Assembly (NCBI GenBank): GCA_013368375.1
Contig: JAACJP010000003.1
Coordinates: 62,001 to 126,000, forward strand
Source of the DNA: Tricholomella constricta
Lineage: Eukaryota > Basidiomycota > Agaricomycetes > Agaricales > Lyophyllaceae
Direction of reading: 5' to 3'
DNA length: 64,000 bases
Shown here: positions 1 to 9,881 of the stretch, one piece after another
Position numbering within the stretch: the first letter of the stretch is position 1
Layout: every line of letters starts with the position of its first letter
The notes under the pieces: model-generated
What the model saw: the letters and a program-made list of their open reading frames with translations, nothing else
The model's database searches: none
Told to the model about the DNA's origin: nothing
Program-made: the position numbers and the translations under genes

Positions 1-87
1 CCTCGTCCCTCGCCGCCACTCGATCGCCGGCGGGGACCCTTCCGTCCTCTCCTGTCGTTACTGTCGGGGCCGTCCGTCTCGTGTCGT

Positions 88-1308
88 CTACGCGGACGGC
101 CCATCGCCTTTTCCCTGCTCCTCTCCATGTCCTTCCTCCGCTATCTCCTCGACCGTCCCGTAATCGTCGATTGCGACGTAGCGCATCGCCGCTGCCGCCG
201 GGGCTTCCCTTGGTTCCCTCAACATATTTGTGCAGATCGCGCGCCAGCGTTGTTCGTGTGGGTGTAAGTGTCTGTTTTCCGGGCACGTGCAATTGAAACT
301 AAGGTGTCCTTTGCCGGGATGGTCGCGTCCGCTGAGTCCGCATTTGTAGCATTCGTTGTTGTTGACCTTGCTCGTTCCGGGCCTCAAGGGGTAAGGCGTC
401 AGCTCTGTGACCGGTCCTCCTGCGCCGTGTGTTTTCGCCCATGCCTGTTGTTGGGCCTGGTGTGCCAAGCGACCCGCTTCGGTGTCAGGGTGATGAGGCA
501 GTGTCGCATATCTGGCCCTGAACGCGGCCTTTTCCTCGGGTGTGAACTGGCGCGGCGGCCCTCTCGTGTATGCATTCTGCGTGCCACTTCTCCCCGGGCT
601 ATGCTGTCCGAACAACGTGGTGCCGACCGCCGGCGGAATCGTTGCCGTTCCAAGGGTGGTGTTGGCTAGCTGCCGTCCGAGTACGGTCCGTGGGGTTTCC
701 AGTTGGGCAATGCGCCCTTTCACGGCGTCGAGTATGTCTTTCCGCTTCTTCTCCTCCTCCACCCTCTCCTTCATGTAAGTGACGCTGATTCCCCTGACTG
801 CTGCCAGGAACAGCGCCCAGGTCGCGTACTCATCGGCTAGCTTTGCCTTGACGACCGATGGCAAGCCTTTCCGGACCTGTCCGATGTAAACCGCCCCTGC
901 CTCGACCCCTGCTTCCTTCGCCAATCTCCCCATCTCGTCGGCCCAGGCGACGTGTGTGTACACCTTCCTCCCCGCTACCGTCTTCATTTCTCCCAGTTCT
1001 TTGTCCAGGAGCTTCGTGTTAAGTAGTTCTTCTTCGCATTCCGCCGCGCTTTTCTTGACCACTGTCGCTTTAGGCCAACGGGCGTCGTATGCGGCCTTGA
1101 GCAGCGGCCAAGTAGATTTCGCAGCTGGGTCGAGTCCCGCGAACCACTCGTCCGCGGCGCTGTCCGAATGCAGGAAATTTTCGAACTCGGCCAATTTGTG
1201 CGCGTCGTCTTTGCCGGCCATGGCTCTGCAAAACGCGCGCCAGAAGTCCTGCGCATTCTCGTTCTCTCGGAGGTCGCCCCAGAAGGGTTCGATAAACATT
1301 GCGGCCAT
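88..1308 (-). CDS. Gag-like protein with zinc knuckle (retroelement)
   Basis: The 406-codon frame encodes a nucleocapsid-type protein. The N-terminal part has the capsid-like pattern of fungal Gypsy Gag (Trp- and Phe-rich helices, residues 1-200). The C-terminal part has a Cys/His cluster (NECYKCGLSGRDHPGKGH) followed by further Cys residues, like a zinc knuckle. The frame stays open without an ATG up to 1584. An in-frame TAA at 1585-1587 then separates it from 69 more open codons (1588-1794), so the natural start is unclear. An intron, stop readthrough or a nonsense mutation are all possible. The tail is acidic (EEIAEEGHGEEQ). No protease or RT follows before the window edge. Confidence 0.6.
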   Translation of the reverse strand: MAAMFIEPFWGDLRENENAQDFWRAFCRAMAGKDDAHKLAEFENFLHSDSAADEWFAGLDPAAKSTWPLLKAAYDARWPKATVVKKSAAECEEELLNTKLLDKELGEMKTVAGRKVYTHVAWADEMGRLAKEAGVEAGAVYIGQVRKGLPSVVKAKLADEYATWALFLAAVRGISVTYMKERVEEEKKRKDILDAVKGRIAQLETPRTVLGRQLANTTLGTATIPPAVGTTLFGQHSPGRSGTQNAYTRGPPRQFTPEEKAAFRARYATLPHHPDTEAGRLAHQAQQQAWAKTHGAGGPVTELTPYPLRPGTSKVNNNECYKCGLSGRDHPGKGHLSFNCTCPENRHLHPHEQRWRAICTNMLREPREAPAAAAMRYVAIDDYGTVEEIAEEGHGEEQGKGDGPSA

Positions 1309-1808
1309 GTCGCCGAGGTCAAGCTGATTCGGTACGGGGTTGGCTTGGGGTGCTGGAGATGTAAACGGTGAAGAGTGCCGTGTACCTAAGCCTAGAGAGT
1401 CCGGGGCCGGGGAAGCTGTTGAACTGGACGGAGGACTTGATGGGGGTAGCGGCGGTCGAGCAGCAAATCGACCGTTGACTCGGAACTGGTTTCTTTGGGC
1501 CAGGGCTTCAGGTTCGGTCGCGTTCTTTATCTTTTTGTTAACAAAAGAAAAATCTTTGGCTTCGATACTTTGCTTCGAGGACTTTTAAGCTTTGAAACTT
1601 TGAACTTGGTGCTTGAAAATTGAAATCGAATCGCTGTCGTCACCAGATGGAGATAGCCAAGTTGACGCTTCGTCGGGACTTGGTTGAGAATGTAGACGGC
1701 GTGCAAAAGAGATGATTATTCCTTCTACCAACTGGCCCAAAGTGGCCGCGGCCCCTATGACTAAGCTACTAAAGCTGTTGCTAAACAAGGCCAAACAATG
1801 CGTTCTCC

Positions 1809-2850
1809 TTACTTCGCCTGCCTTGGAGCGTCGCTCCGCGACACTCCAACGACGAACAGGGAAAGGGGAACCGAGCTATCGGAGGGGGGAGGAGAATAAC
1901 CAGGCATAGGCAAAGGGCGCGCCTCCGGAACAGACAAGCGCGCACCCCCACGACCGACAGGCACAGACCTTCGTCCCTGACCTCGCGTACCACGGAAAAT
2001 AGCACGAGGAGGGGGAGCAGGAGGAAGTGAAACGGCACCAGTCCCTACAACGGACGAAGAGGCGGCAGGAAGAGGAGGCGGGATTGGCAAACGCAGGGCG
2101 CGACGGATGCTGGTAAAAGACATCGCAACGCCAGGGCGGGAGAAAGTAAAACCCTCGGCATGAGAGCGAAGCCACTCCAACGGAATTCCCAACTGCCTAG
2201 CTGTCACCTCTAGGCCATGGTCCAACGAAAGCGAGCACAGGGAATGCGCCGCACGACACTCAACACAGGGCAGGGTCCCACGAAGACGAACCTCCTGAAA
2301 TCGACAAGACAGCCGACGCGTCCGACACCGATCACACTAACGAAGACCCCGAAAAGGAATCAGCTGAAACGCTGGACTCGATCGCAGAAGAAGGGCGACA
2401 TACCGGCTCATGCGCCTCACACCACACCAAGGAGGGAGGAACCCGCACAGCGGTACGCAACACCTCCGCCAAAATCGCATCAGTGAAGAGGGGCCCCCAC
2501 GACAACGAAGTCGCCGCCGGACGCGACACAGGGTCACTAGCAAACTCGAAATCGGCCTCGGGAGTGGTGGAACGAGGGCGACGGATCTGTTGGGATCGAA
2601 TGGGCAGGCGGATGATCAGACGAGGGACAGGAGGTGGGAGAGGAACGGGGGACGACTCGGGGACCGCCCCGTCACTCCCATCGAGAAGGGTGGCAATCCC
2701 AGGGAGAGAGGGCGCCGGGGAAACGGGTTGAGGCGCGTCTAAGGACGCGACGCGCGACCGATCTTCGTCGATCAAAGGTGCCACGTCCGGATCTCGCAAA
2801 GCGGGGGCATTAGGAGGAGGAGACGCGACACGGGGCATAGGAGGCGACAT
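1809..2850 (-). pseudogene. Cys-rich proline-rich ORF in two frames (retroelement-associated)
   Basis: Two minus-strand frames join across about 2332. The first (2850 to 2332) starts MSPPMPRV and is proline-rich. The second, reached by a one-base frame change, continues with a CDRCRTRRLSC cluster, then PCVECRAAHSLC, then a long Pro/Ser-rich tail ending at 1809. The spaced CxxC pairs suggest a metal-binding module resembling fungal Zn2Cys6 fingers. I do not recognise the family. The frame change is either a mutation in this copy or a programmed shift; the sequence alone cannot say. It lies between the LTR and the Gag ORF. Confidence 0.4.
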
Positions 2851-3069
2851 GAGGTCGACAGAATTGAAACAGAAGAAGAAAAACGACCAAGTTTTTCTCC
2901 TTTTCGATCTCCGAGATCCTCAAAACACCCACAAGGACCCACAACCGAGGCCCTCACGTGCCCCTCACGTGACCGCGCGCGCGCACCAAAAAGGAAAAAC
3001 AAACGCCACACTCCCCGTATCCGAACATTTTTCCGCGTCTCAGTGGCTCGACACTTGAGGAGGGGGTAA

Positions 3070-3427
3070 TGTCACGAACGTCCCTAACGACCACCCCTAA
3101 AGTCACACCCACTACGCTTTCCCACGCATGTCCGCCGTACATATATGACACCACTTTCTTTTCGGACACCTCACCTCGATATTACCATTTGTTAAGACCA
3201 GTCTCCGTTCTCGTTTTCTTTTATATCTCTCTCTCTCAATATACTTGGCTTCGCACTTGTATCATCTGAGCTCGTTCGATCGAGTTAGCTCCGGTGAACT
3301 CCTTCGTCAACGCTCACGACCTCCGAATACCCTTTTGAAGGCCGTTTTCCTTGACGAACGTCAGGCCTGTCCGCTTCGGTGGTTCCAGAGTACATCTGTA
3401 ACCGACGTGCTACGCAGAGTCATAACA
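3070..3427. repeat. LTR of Gypsy-like element
   Basis: This 358-base block starts TGTCACGAACG and ends GCAGAGTCATAACA, so it has the TG..CA termini of an LTR. A purine tract (GAGGAGGGGG, then TAA) lies directly to its left on the plus strand, as a polypurine tract would for a plus-strand element. A TATA-like TTTTATATCT lies near 3221. The partner LTR is outside the window, so identity and target duplication cannot be checked. The right boundary is firm because the transposase reading frame resumes at once. Confidence 0.6.
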
Positions 3428-3844
3428 TGAACACACAGACAGGTTACAAGACCTTGTGGAAGATGACCTGAAGGCCCTTTGGGATGGTTATGGCATAGTG
3501 GGTGATATTATCGTCAGTTCCCATAATGCACAACTCGAAACACATACTCATCATGTCCATCACAGCCGTTCACCGCTCATTTCCCCCGGGGAAACATTCA
3601 TGAAGTCCTCGCACCTGATCTGCTCCACCAGATCATTAAGGGAACGTTTAAGGATCACATTGTGCTATGGGTTGGCAAGTACCTTGAGTCGGTACATGGA
3701 TCCGTAAAGGCAAATGAGATTCTGGCAGATATTGACCGTCGGTGAGTACTTTCCTTCTTTGCAAGGCCGCGTTCAAGTCTGCTGACACAACTCATTACAG
3801 AATTGCTGCAGTTCCTTCATTCCCAGGTCTTGGTCGGTTCCCCG
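3428..3844 (+). pseudogene. Plavaka-type transposase, middle part, interrupted on both sides
   Basis: The transposase frame is readable from the first base after the LTR. Exon 3429-3512 encodes LWDGYGIVGDII. A short intron (GTCAGT at about 3513 to CACAG at about 3566) follows. The next exon carries PFTAHFPRGNIHEVLAPD and LLHQIIKGTFKDH. A second intron (GTGAGTACT to ATTACAG, about 3743-3801) precedes IAAVPSFPGLGRFP. These strings are typical of the Plavaka-type (CACTA-related) transposases of agaricomycetes, recalled from family knowledge rather than searched. The gene is cut at 3427/3428 by the Gypsy-like LTR and at 3844/3845 by the Copia element; it resumes at 10157. Confidence 0.75.
3840..3844 (+). 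repeat. Target site duplication CCCCG (left)
   Basis: The five bases CCCCG precede the left Copia LTR and recur directly after the right LTR at 10152-10156. Removing the element and one copy restores the transposase frame (GRFP followed by EGRGFKQW). Confidence 0.95.
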
Positions 3845-4114
3845 TGATGGCCTAGAGAGGACACGAGTAATAAAATCCTCAGTGTCAGGAAGAAAGAATG
3901 ACGACTTTATTAATACCTAGAGAGGACACGAGTAATAAACTACAAGTCCTATCAGTATGGAAAAGAGAATAAGTAGACTTGAATGCACTTACATCCTCAG
4001 TGTCAGGAAGAAAGAATGACGACTGAGGATGAGGACGCGAGGACGGAAGGAAGTGTATGCGAAGTCACGTGCGATAAGTAACGTAAGCGATGAGAATAGG
4101 GCCTAGGGCCAACA
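3845..4114 (-). repeat. 3' LTR of Copia element
   Basis: The 270-base LTR reads TGATGG..CCAACA on the plus strand. It differs from 9882-10151 only near its right end (AGGGCCTAGGG against AGGCCCTAGGG). It contains two internal direct repeats: CCTAGAGAGGACACGAGTAA occurs twice about 68 bases apart, and the block starting TCCTCAGTGTCAGGAAG occurs twice about 115 bases apart. Confidence 0.95.
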
Positions 4115-4132
4115 CAACCCCATCATCGCGGG
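4115..4132 (-). promoter_or_regulatory. Polypurine-like tract of Copia element
   Basis: On the minus strand the bases next to the 3' LTR read GATGATGGGGTTG, the usual place and composition of a Copia plus-strand primer. Called by position and composition only. Confidence 0.6.
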
Positions 4133-4164
4133 AGTGAAAAGAGAACGGAGAAAGAGAAGAAGAA

Positions 4165-7100
4165 TTAATCAGGTTGAATGGAAGGTAAAGGAACGAGTCC
4201 GAGCGCACGAGAGTGCTTAAGATGTAGCGGAAGAGGAAGAATTTTAGTAAGGATATCCGCAGTCATGTCTGTAGTAGGTACCCAAGAAGTGGAAAAAGAA
4301 CCAGATCGAAGATGCTCACGGATAAAATGATAGCGAATATCAATATGCTTGGAGCGAGAGGAAGTACTGTCCGAATTGGCAATCTCGAGAGCACTCTGAT
4401 TGTCGCAGAGGAAGGGAAAAGGATTGGGGATGGGGAGGTCGAGCGAACGAGTGAACTGGCGAATCCAAAGTGCTTCCTTCATCGCGTGAGAGATGGACAT
4501 ATATTCAGCCTCTGTAGAAGAAAGCGCCACGGTCCGTTGACGAACAGCACTCCATGAGACGAGGCTGGAGTAGACGAAAAATGCATATCCGGAGACGCTT
4601 CGACGAGTATCCTCATCACCAGCCCAGTCCGCATCCATCATGCCGCAATTACGAGGGACGAGAGCAGACAGAGGAGAACCGACAGGAGTCTGACTGAAAT
4701 TGTACTCCAGAGCAAGGTCGGCGGTACCCAAGAGGTAGCGAAGGACGGACTTGGCAGCGAGAAGATGGAGGCGAGACGGGTGAGCGTTGAATTGTCCAAG
4801 CGACATAGCGGTGAAAGCTAGATCGGGCCGAGTGCACAACGAAAGATAAAGTATAGATCCAACGAGGCGTTGGAAATGGATGGTGATGTCGGAGTCGGGG
4901 ATATCGGGAAGACAATTGGGGGGAGCGGAATCGGACGAAGATAGTTTTTGCCGAAGGGGAAGTGATACCGGCCGGGCATTGAGGAGATTATATTGCGAGA
5001 GAAGATCAACGATGAAAGGGCGCTGGGAGAGCCAGAGTCGTCGTGTAGAAGGATCACGCGAAATTCGGATACCCAAGTACATGGACGCGGCACCTAAATC
5101 GACAACGGTAAAGTGACGGTTCATTTCCCCAAGGATCCAGAAATAAAGAGGTTCGGAGTTCGTGGCGACAAGACCATCGTCAACGTGGATTGGCATGATG
5201 AAAAGAAGATCCGAGCCGTCCGCGGGCATGGGGATGGACGGATGGGGAGGTGTCGAGAAGGTGGCATAAAAGACGGCGTGGTCAACCTCGCACCGAATCA
5301 AACCAATATCCTCGAGTACCTGTCGGAGTAGACTGTACCACTCATGGGAAGACTGCTTCAGGCCGTAGAGCGCTCTAATGCATAGAAGCACGAGGTGAGG
5401 ATCAGCTTCAGGAAAACCCGGAATTTGTTTGACGAAGACTTCATGGGAGAGTAAGGCGTTTAGAAATGCAGTCTTGGCGTCACAGGTACGTAGTTCAAGA
5501 TTGTGGAGAGCAGCGAAGGCGAGGATGATTCGAATGCTGGTAAGTTTAGCGACGGGAGCGTAGGTGGTGCCATAATCTTCAGGACGCTGGGCGAAACCTC
5601 TAGCAACAATACGAGCCTTTTCTTTTCCTCGGATGATAGAACCGTCCGGGTTATACTTGTAGTCGAAAACCCAACGAAGACCGATGGCCTTGCGACCAGG
5701 GGGTAGAATCGTAGGTTTGAAAACGCCCATATCGCAGAGACTATCGTATTCGCGCTGCATGGCATCCTTCCAAACTTGAGCGTCCGGACGAAGAAGGACC
5801 TCTTCGTAAGTGGATGGAGGAAGATCCAAATTGAACTGGTGAGGGGTGGTACGACGATGGATGGGGTCCGGATTTGCGGCAAGAGACTGATAGAAGGAGA
5901 TAGCTTCGGCTTCATGGAAGACAAGGTTGTCTTCAGGAGAATCGAAAGATTGAGTTGTAAGAAGAGAAACAAAATCTTCGATCGCAGCTAGGGTCTGCTG
6001 GGGATGAACAACCCCAGAGCGAGCGGAGCGAGCAGCGCGAAGACGGGTCGATCGTTCATCTCTGGCCCGAATTGTGGCGGCATGATCGTTTCCGAGTGTA
6101 GTGGTGGTAAAGTTACGAGTTGAGCGACGAGGAGGAGGGGGAGGAGGGGTGGGCGCAGGATCAGGCGAAGGAGCGGGAGGCGACGGGGGCGATGTGGTTG
6201 GCGAGGGCTCAGAGGGCGTTGGGAGAGTGATTTCGGGAACAGTAGGAGAGGACGAAGGGGAGAGGGACGTTGTCGGGACAACGGAAACATGACCCAAAGA
6301 TCCCCGGATGTTCTCGTTGAAAACGATATCCCGGGAGAAATGATACTTCCCATTCAAATCTCGTACTCGCCAGCCGATTCGAAAATCTTCATACCCAACA
6401 AAAATTGCCTCGAAACGCTTCGGACCACCCTTGGTGCGCAATTCTGAAGGGATGAGGACAAAGCATTGGCAACCCCAGACGCGCAGATGTGAGAGGTCGG
6501 GGGTCGTCTTCTCCATGACAGAAAATGGTGTAGAGTTTTCTGTAAGAGTCGATGCGGGCAAACGATTGCGAAGGTACTGAGCAGTAAGAACAGCATCCCC
6601 GAAGAAAGAAGGGGGAAGACCAGAATCGGCGAGTAGGGTCTGCGCAGTCTCCTCGAGGGTACGAATGTACCGTTCTGCCTTTCCATTCTGCGCATGAGCG
6701 TACGGAGCGGTAACCTGGTGTTGGATGCCACGAGTAACGAAATGTGATTTAAGATCACCACCCGTGAATTCCCCAGCACCGTCAGAGCGAACCGCGATAA
6801 CCTTGTTGCCCGATTTGCGTTCCCATGCGGCTTCGGTGGCGATGTAGTCAGAAAAAGCTTCATCCTTGTGGGCGAGGAGAGCGGTACTACCGAAATTCGA
6901 GTGATCATCGAGAATAGTGTGGAAAAAACTCTTCCCGTGAGGAGTTTGAACGGGAAAGGGACCGCAAGTGTCCATGTGAAGAAGTTCGCACACTTGAGGA
7001 GCTTGACGAGCAAAACGATCAAACGGCCGTTGAGGGTGCTTGCCGATGAGGCAGGGAATGCAATGGGTATCGATAAAAGGGCCTTCATATGTCACGCCAG

Positions 7101-9732
7101 TAGCATAGGACTTAGTAAGAACGGCGCGGGTGGCATCAAGTCCTAGGTGGCCAAAACGTCGGTGCCAAAGGTTGGGGGTAAGGTCGACGTGGGGAAAGGC
7201 GAGATCAGAAGGCTGCTGCTCGATAGCGGGAAGAACGAGGAAGTCGTTCAAAAGGTAAGGGGCGGAGGATGACGGAGGTAGTACAAAGTCCAGGTGGAGG
7301 AAGGAGAGCCGGCGTACGACGGTCGCATTGATCGTATGTTCGGAAAGATGAGGGAGCGAGTCAGGGAGATGTATAGACGTTACGTTCTTCTTGAAGACTA
7401 GTCGCATGTCCTTTTCGGCCAGGGACCCAACGGAGAGAAGATTGATGGGAACATCTGGCGCATGGAGGCAATCCCGGAGGCAGATAACGCGATCGGTACC
7501 ATCCAAAGAAATCCTGAAGCGGACTTCACCTTTTGCTAGTGTCGCGAGTGTACCGCAGTTAGCTGTCCCGACAGGAACTGCAAGCGAGGTATCGTAGGAC
7601 CAGAAATATTTACGGCCACGGATAATGTGGACCGTACAACCCGAGTCCAGAATAGCATTGAATCGATCGGCAAGGGAGGCCAAAACGATAGGACTTGCGG
7701 CATTAGCGAAATCGAGGTAAAGAGCAGAATCCGAATGGACGAGCGGTTGAGAATCAGACAGAGGATAAGTGGAAAGAGGCTCAGGAGCCAATTCAATTTC
7801 GGTCTCAACAGTTTCTACGATTGCATCAAGCGACGGATCAGAAGCGACAGCAATGTGGGCACGAGGACGGGGGGGATTCGCAGCAAGATAACGGTCTCGA
7901 CCTCCAACATCGCCTCCACCCGGTTCCCAACAATTCCCTGCGACATGGCCAAGAGCGCCACAGTTCGAGCATCGAGGACGTGTAGCATGAGAAGTAGGGT
8001 TGGAATCCGGAGCAGGAGCTGCAGCAGGAGTGGAGTTCGTGGTTGGTAGCGTCGAGGTCGAAGAAGCAGACGGTTGAGATCGGCGAGGGGCAGGACCATG
8101 AGTGGTAGAAAGGCGACGAGAAGCCAGTTCGACATTGAGAGCCGCTTGCGATGCGTCGTGAAAATTAATAACACCATGGGGGGGGTGGGTGTTGAAGCCT
8201 TCGCGAATAAGGACACGAAGTGGTTCGTACTCGTAAGTGCGTGGAAGACCATCCGCAAAACGTTGGACCTTCTCGTAATGAGAAAAATCCCAGTGAGTCC
8301 CTTCTACCTGAAGAACCGCTTTCCTCCAGAGATCCACATAGGAGGAGACGTCGTTACCGACCACTTTCTTCGACAAAACAGATTCGCGAACAAGAGCGGC
8401 AGAAGCAGCATTGTAAACGCCATATTTGGTACGAAGAATGCGGAGGATGTCCCGAGCGGAGCGTTGAGGGTTTCCCCAAGCATCGTGCTTCGGAGGGATG
8501 AGGGATGAGGGAATAGGTCCAAGCTTGCCAACGAGTACAAAGGAAACTATGTCATCTTGGGCCCACCAAGAGCGGTAGGCGTCGAGTTCCTCGGGCGTAT
8601 AGCGTGCTTTATCGATGATGGGAGGTAAAGACGGATACGCAGTAGGGTCGAGAAGGACGTCCGCGGGGAGGATGTCGACGATGTGACTATAGAGACCGGT
8701 AGCTTCAATAACCTGCAGGACCGCCGAATGCCACTTGGACCAGTCATTCGCCGAAGAAAGTAAAGGAATGCTTGATAAGTTTGGAAAATCAGGTTTGGTA
8801 TAAGTGGAAACGGAAGCGTTGTTGTTTAAAATAGGCAGAACAGGAGTAGGTAAAACGGGTGAAGCAGGAGTAGAATGTGGTAGCTGGCGAAGAACGGGAG
8901 AAATGGGAGACAGAAGATGGTGAGGCGCAGACATAGGACGATTCTGTAAAAATAAAGAACTGATAGAAGCGGGACGCATTGAAGAAAGTGGAGAAGCGAG
9001 TGAAGGAGATAGACGAATATGCGGAGAAGGGCGGGGAGGAATTTGGAAATAAGGAGGAGCAGGGGGAATAGGCGTATGAAAAGAGGGAGCACGATCAAAA
9101 TTGTTATAAGGAACTGGTCGGATAGGTATAGGAGCGATGGGAGTACCAATGCGGGGCTGAGGTGATGGAAACGGAGGAGATGGCAATGGAGACGGATGAA
9201 TCGAAGAAATCGGAGTATGATGTGAATTATTCGGAACTGGAGGAAGTATAGAATTTTGAGTAGGAGGACGATGATGTGAGTAAGCATACGAAAGACCAGT
9301 CGAGGATGCAGGAGCGGAAAGAGGAGGATGAACGTCCGAAGTTTGTAATAAGAAAGCAGAAGGTTGAGAAGCCACGTAGCCGGTTGCAATAGAGGGAGGT
9401 TTGAGAAGAACAGCGGCAGCGGTAGTGGAAAGAGGACGAACTGTAGGAGGACTAGAGTAAGAAGGTATTTGAGTCAAGTCTTGTTGCGAAACAGAAGAAG
9501 CGAGAAATTGGGTCTGCGACCAAGAATTCGGAACATTGTAGTAAGGGGAAACTGGAGCGGAAAAAGTGGCGAATGACTGAGGCAAGACCGGGTCGGGCCA
9601 GGTTCCGCGAGAAGGGGGCGCGCTGCCACTGACTTGATTGGACGAGACGCGTTGACGAGACGAGCTGGGTGTGAGGGAAGTGGGTAAACCCGGTTGAACA
9701 AGTCCCTGCCCACGAGACGGTTGATCGGCCAT
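4165..9732 (-). CDS. Copia Gag-Pol polyprotein (1855 aa)
   Basis: Single ORF encoding all functions for retrotransposition. Residues 1-310 are Pro/Ser-rich. About 315-570 is a Copia-type Gag (SSANDWSKWHSAVLQ). A zinc knuckle CSNCGALGHVAGNC lies near 589. The aspartic protease motif AILDSGCTVH is near 696. A His/Cys pre-integrase region (LWHRRFGHL..CIPC) is followed by the integrase core (HMDTCGPF near 922, RSDGAGEF near 984). RT has WVFDYKYNPDG, CDAKTAFLNA and the active-site string IHVDDG near 1514. RNase H has DADWAGD near 1702 and SSTEAEYMS near 1741. This is Copia order (integrase before RT). No stop or frame break, so it is probably functional. The ATG at 9732 is the first in frame after the leader. 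Confidence 0.95.
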   Translation of the reverse strand: MADQPSRGQGLVQPGLPTSLTPSSSRQRVSSNQVSGSAPPSRGTWPDPVLPQSFATFSAPVSPYYNVPNSWSQTQFLASSVSQQDLTQIPSYSSPPTVRPLSTTAAAVLLKPPSIATGYVASQPSAFLLQTSDVHPPLSAPASSTGLSYAYSHHRPPTQNSILPPVPNNSHHTPISSIHPSPLPSPPFPSPQPRIGTPIAPIPIRPVPYNNFDRAPSFHTPIPPAPPYFQIPPRPSPHIRLSPSLASPLSSMRPASISSLFLQNRPMSAPHHLLSPISPVLRQLPHSTPASPVLPTPVLPILNNNASVSTYTKPDFPNLSSIPLLSSANDWSKWHSAVLQVIEATGLYSHIVDILPADVLLDPTAYPSLPPIIDKARYTPEELDAYRSWWAQDDIVSFVLVGKLGPIPSSLIPPKHDAWGNPQRSARDILRILRTKYGVYNAASAALVRESVLSKKVVGNDVSSYVDLWRKAVLQVEGTHWDFSHYEKVQRFADGLPRTYEYEPLRVLIREGFNTHPPHGVINFHDASQAALNVELASRRLSTTHGPAPRRSQPSASSTSTLPTTNSTPAAAPAPDSNPTSHATRPRCSNCGALGHVAGNCWEPGGGDVGGRDRYLAANPPRPRAHIAVASDPSLDAIVETVETEIELAPEPLSTYPLSDSQPLVHSDSALYLDFANAASPIVLASLADRFNAILDSGCTVHIIRGRKYFWSYDTSLAVPVGTANCGTLATLAKGEVRFRISLDGTDRVICLRDCLHAPDVPINLLSVGSLAEKDMRLVFKKNVTSIHLPDSLPHLSEHTINATVVRRLSFLHLDFVLPPSSSAPYLLNDFLVLPAIEQQPSDLAFPHVDLTPNLWHRRFGHLGLDATRAVLTKSYATGVTYEGPFIDTHCIPCLIGKHPQRPFDRFARQAPQVCELLHMDTCGPFPVQTPHGKSFFHTILDDHSNFGSTALLAHKDEAFSDYIATEAAWERKSGNKVIAVRSDGAGEFTGGDLKSHFVTRGIQHQVTAPYAHAQNGKAERYIRTLEETAQTLLADSGLPPSFFGDAVLTAQYLRNRLPASTLTENSTPFSVMEKTTPDLSHLRVWGCQCFVLIPSELRTKGGPKRFEAIFVGYEDFRIGWRVRDLNGKYHFSRDIVFNENIRGSLGHVSVVPTTSLSPSSSPTVPEITLPTPSEPSPTTSPPSPPAPSPDPAPTPPPPPPRRSTRNFTTTTLGNDHAATIRARDERSTRLRAARSARSGVVHPQQTLAAIEDFVSLLTTQSFDSPEDNLVFHEAEAISFYQSLAANPDPIHRRTTPHQFNLDLPPSTYEEVLLRPDAQVWKDAMQREYDSLCDMGVFKPTILPPGRKAIGLRWVFDYKYNPDGSIIRGKEKARIVARGFAQRPEDYGTTYAPVAKLTSIRIILAFAALHNLELRTCDAKTAFLNALLSHEVFVKQIPGFPEADPHLVLLCIRALYGLKQSSHEWYSLLRQVLEDIGLIRCEVDHAVFYATFSTPPHPSIPMPADGSDLLFIMPIHVDDGLVATNSEPLYFWILGEMNRHFTVVDLGAASMYLGIRISRDPSTRRLWLSQRPFIVDLLSQYNLLNARPVSLPLRQKLSSSDSAPPNCLPDIPDSDITIHFQRLVGSILYLSLCTRPDLAFTAMSLGQFNAHPSRLHLLAAKSVLRYLLGTADLALEYNFSQTPVGSPLSALVPRNCGMMDADWAGDEDTRRSVSGYAFFVYSSLVSWSAVRQRTVALSSTEAEYMSISHAMKEALWIRQFTRSLDLPIPNPFPFLCDNQSALEIANSDSTSSRSKHIDIRYHFIREHLRSGSFSTSWVPTTDMTADILTKILPLPLHLKHSRALGLVPLPSIQPD

Positions 9733-9865
9733 CGTCGCGGACCCAGAAAAAAGTGATCGTGATGGATCGGGTGGATATATGCGGTAAAAAACACGAAATC
9801 TGAGAGATCCGTAAAGGTCGCCGAGGTTTCCGGTACCGAGGATAATGAAAATCGGTCCAGATCTA

Positions 9866-9881
9866 GGCGGGGCCCATAACC
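9866..9881 (-). promoter_or_regulatory. Primer-binding site, half-tRNA iMet type
   Basis: Immediately inside the 5' LTR the minus strand reads GGTTATGGGCCCCGCC. The first 12 bases are complementary to GGGCCCAUAACC, the anticodon arm of initiator Met tRNA (CAU anticodon), not to a tRNA 3' end. Drosophila copia and yeast Ty5 are primed in this way by a half tRNA. The match to this species' tRNA is inferred. Confidence 0.7.

Larger units (their letters stand above)
1..3427 (-). mobile_element. Gypsy-like LTR retroelement, right-hand part
   Basis: The segment holds a Gag-like ORF with a zinc knuckle and a Cys-rich ORF, both on the minus strand, and ends at an LTR (3070-3427). The rest of the element, including any pol gene, lies beyond the left edge. 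The base after the LTR (3428) is already inside coding sequence of a Plavaka-type transposase, so the element is inserted in that gene. The family is inferred from the Gag style and the TG..CA LTR; no RT is visible, so the Gypsy assignment is provisional. The internal ORFs carry a frame break and an in-frame stop, so this copy looks decayed. Confidence 0.6.

Noticed and set aside
8826..9389. 187-codon Leu-rich frame read as a membrane protein
   Set aside because: It overlaps the Pro-rich Gag part of the Copia ORF in another phase on the same strand; the hydrophobicity comes from shifted Pro/Ser codons.
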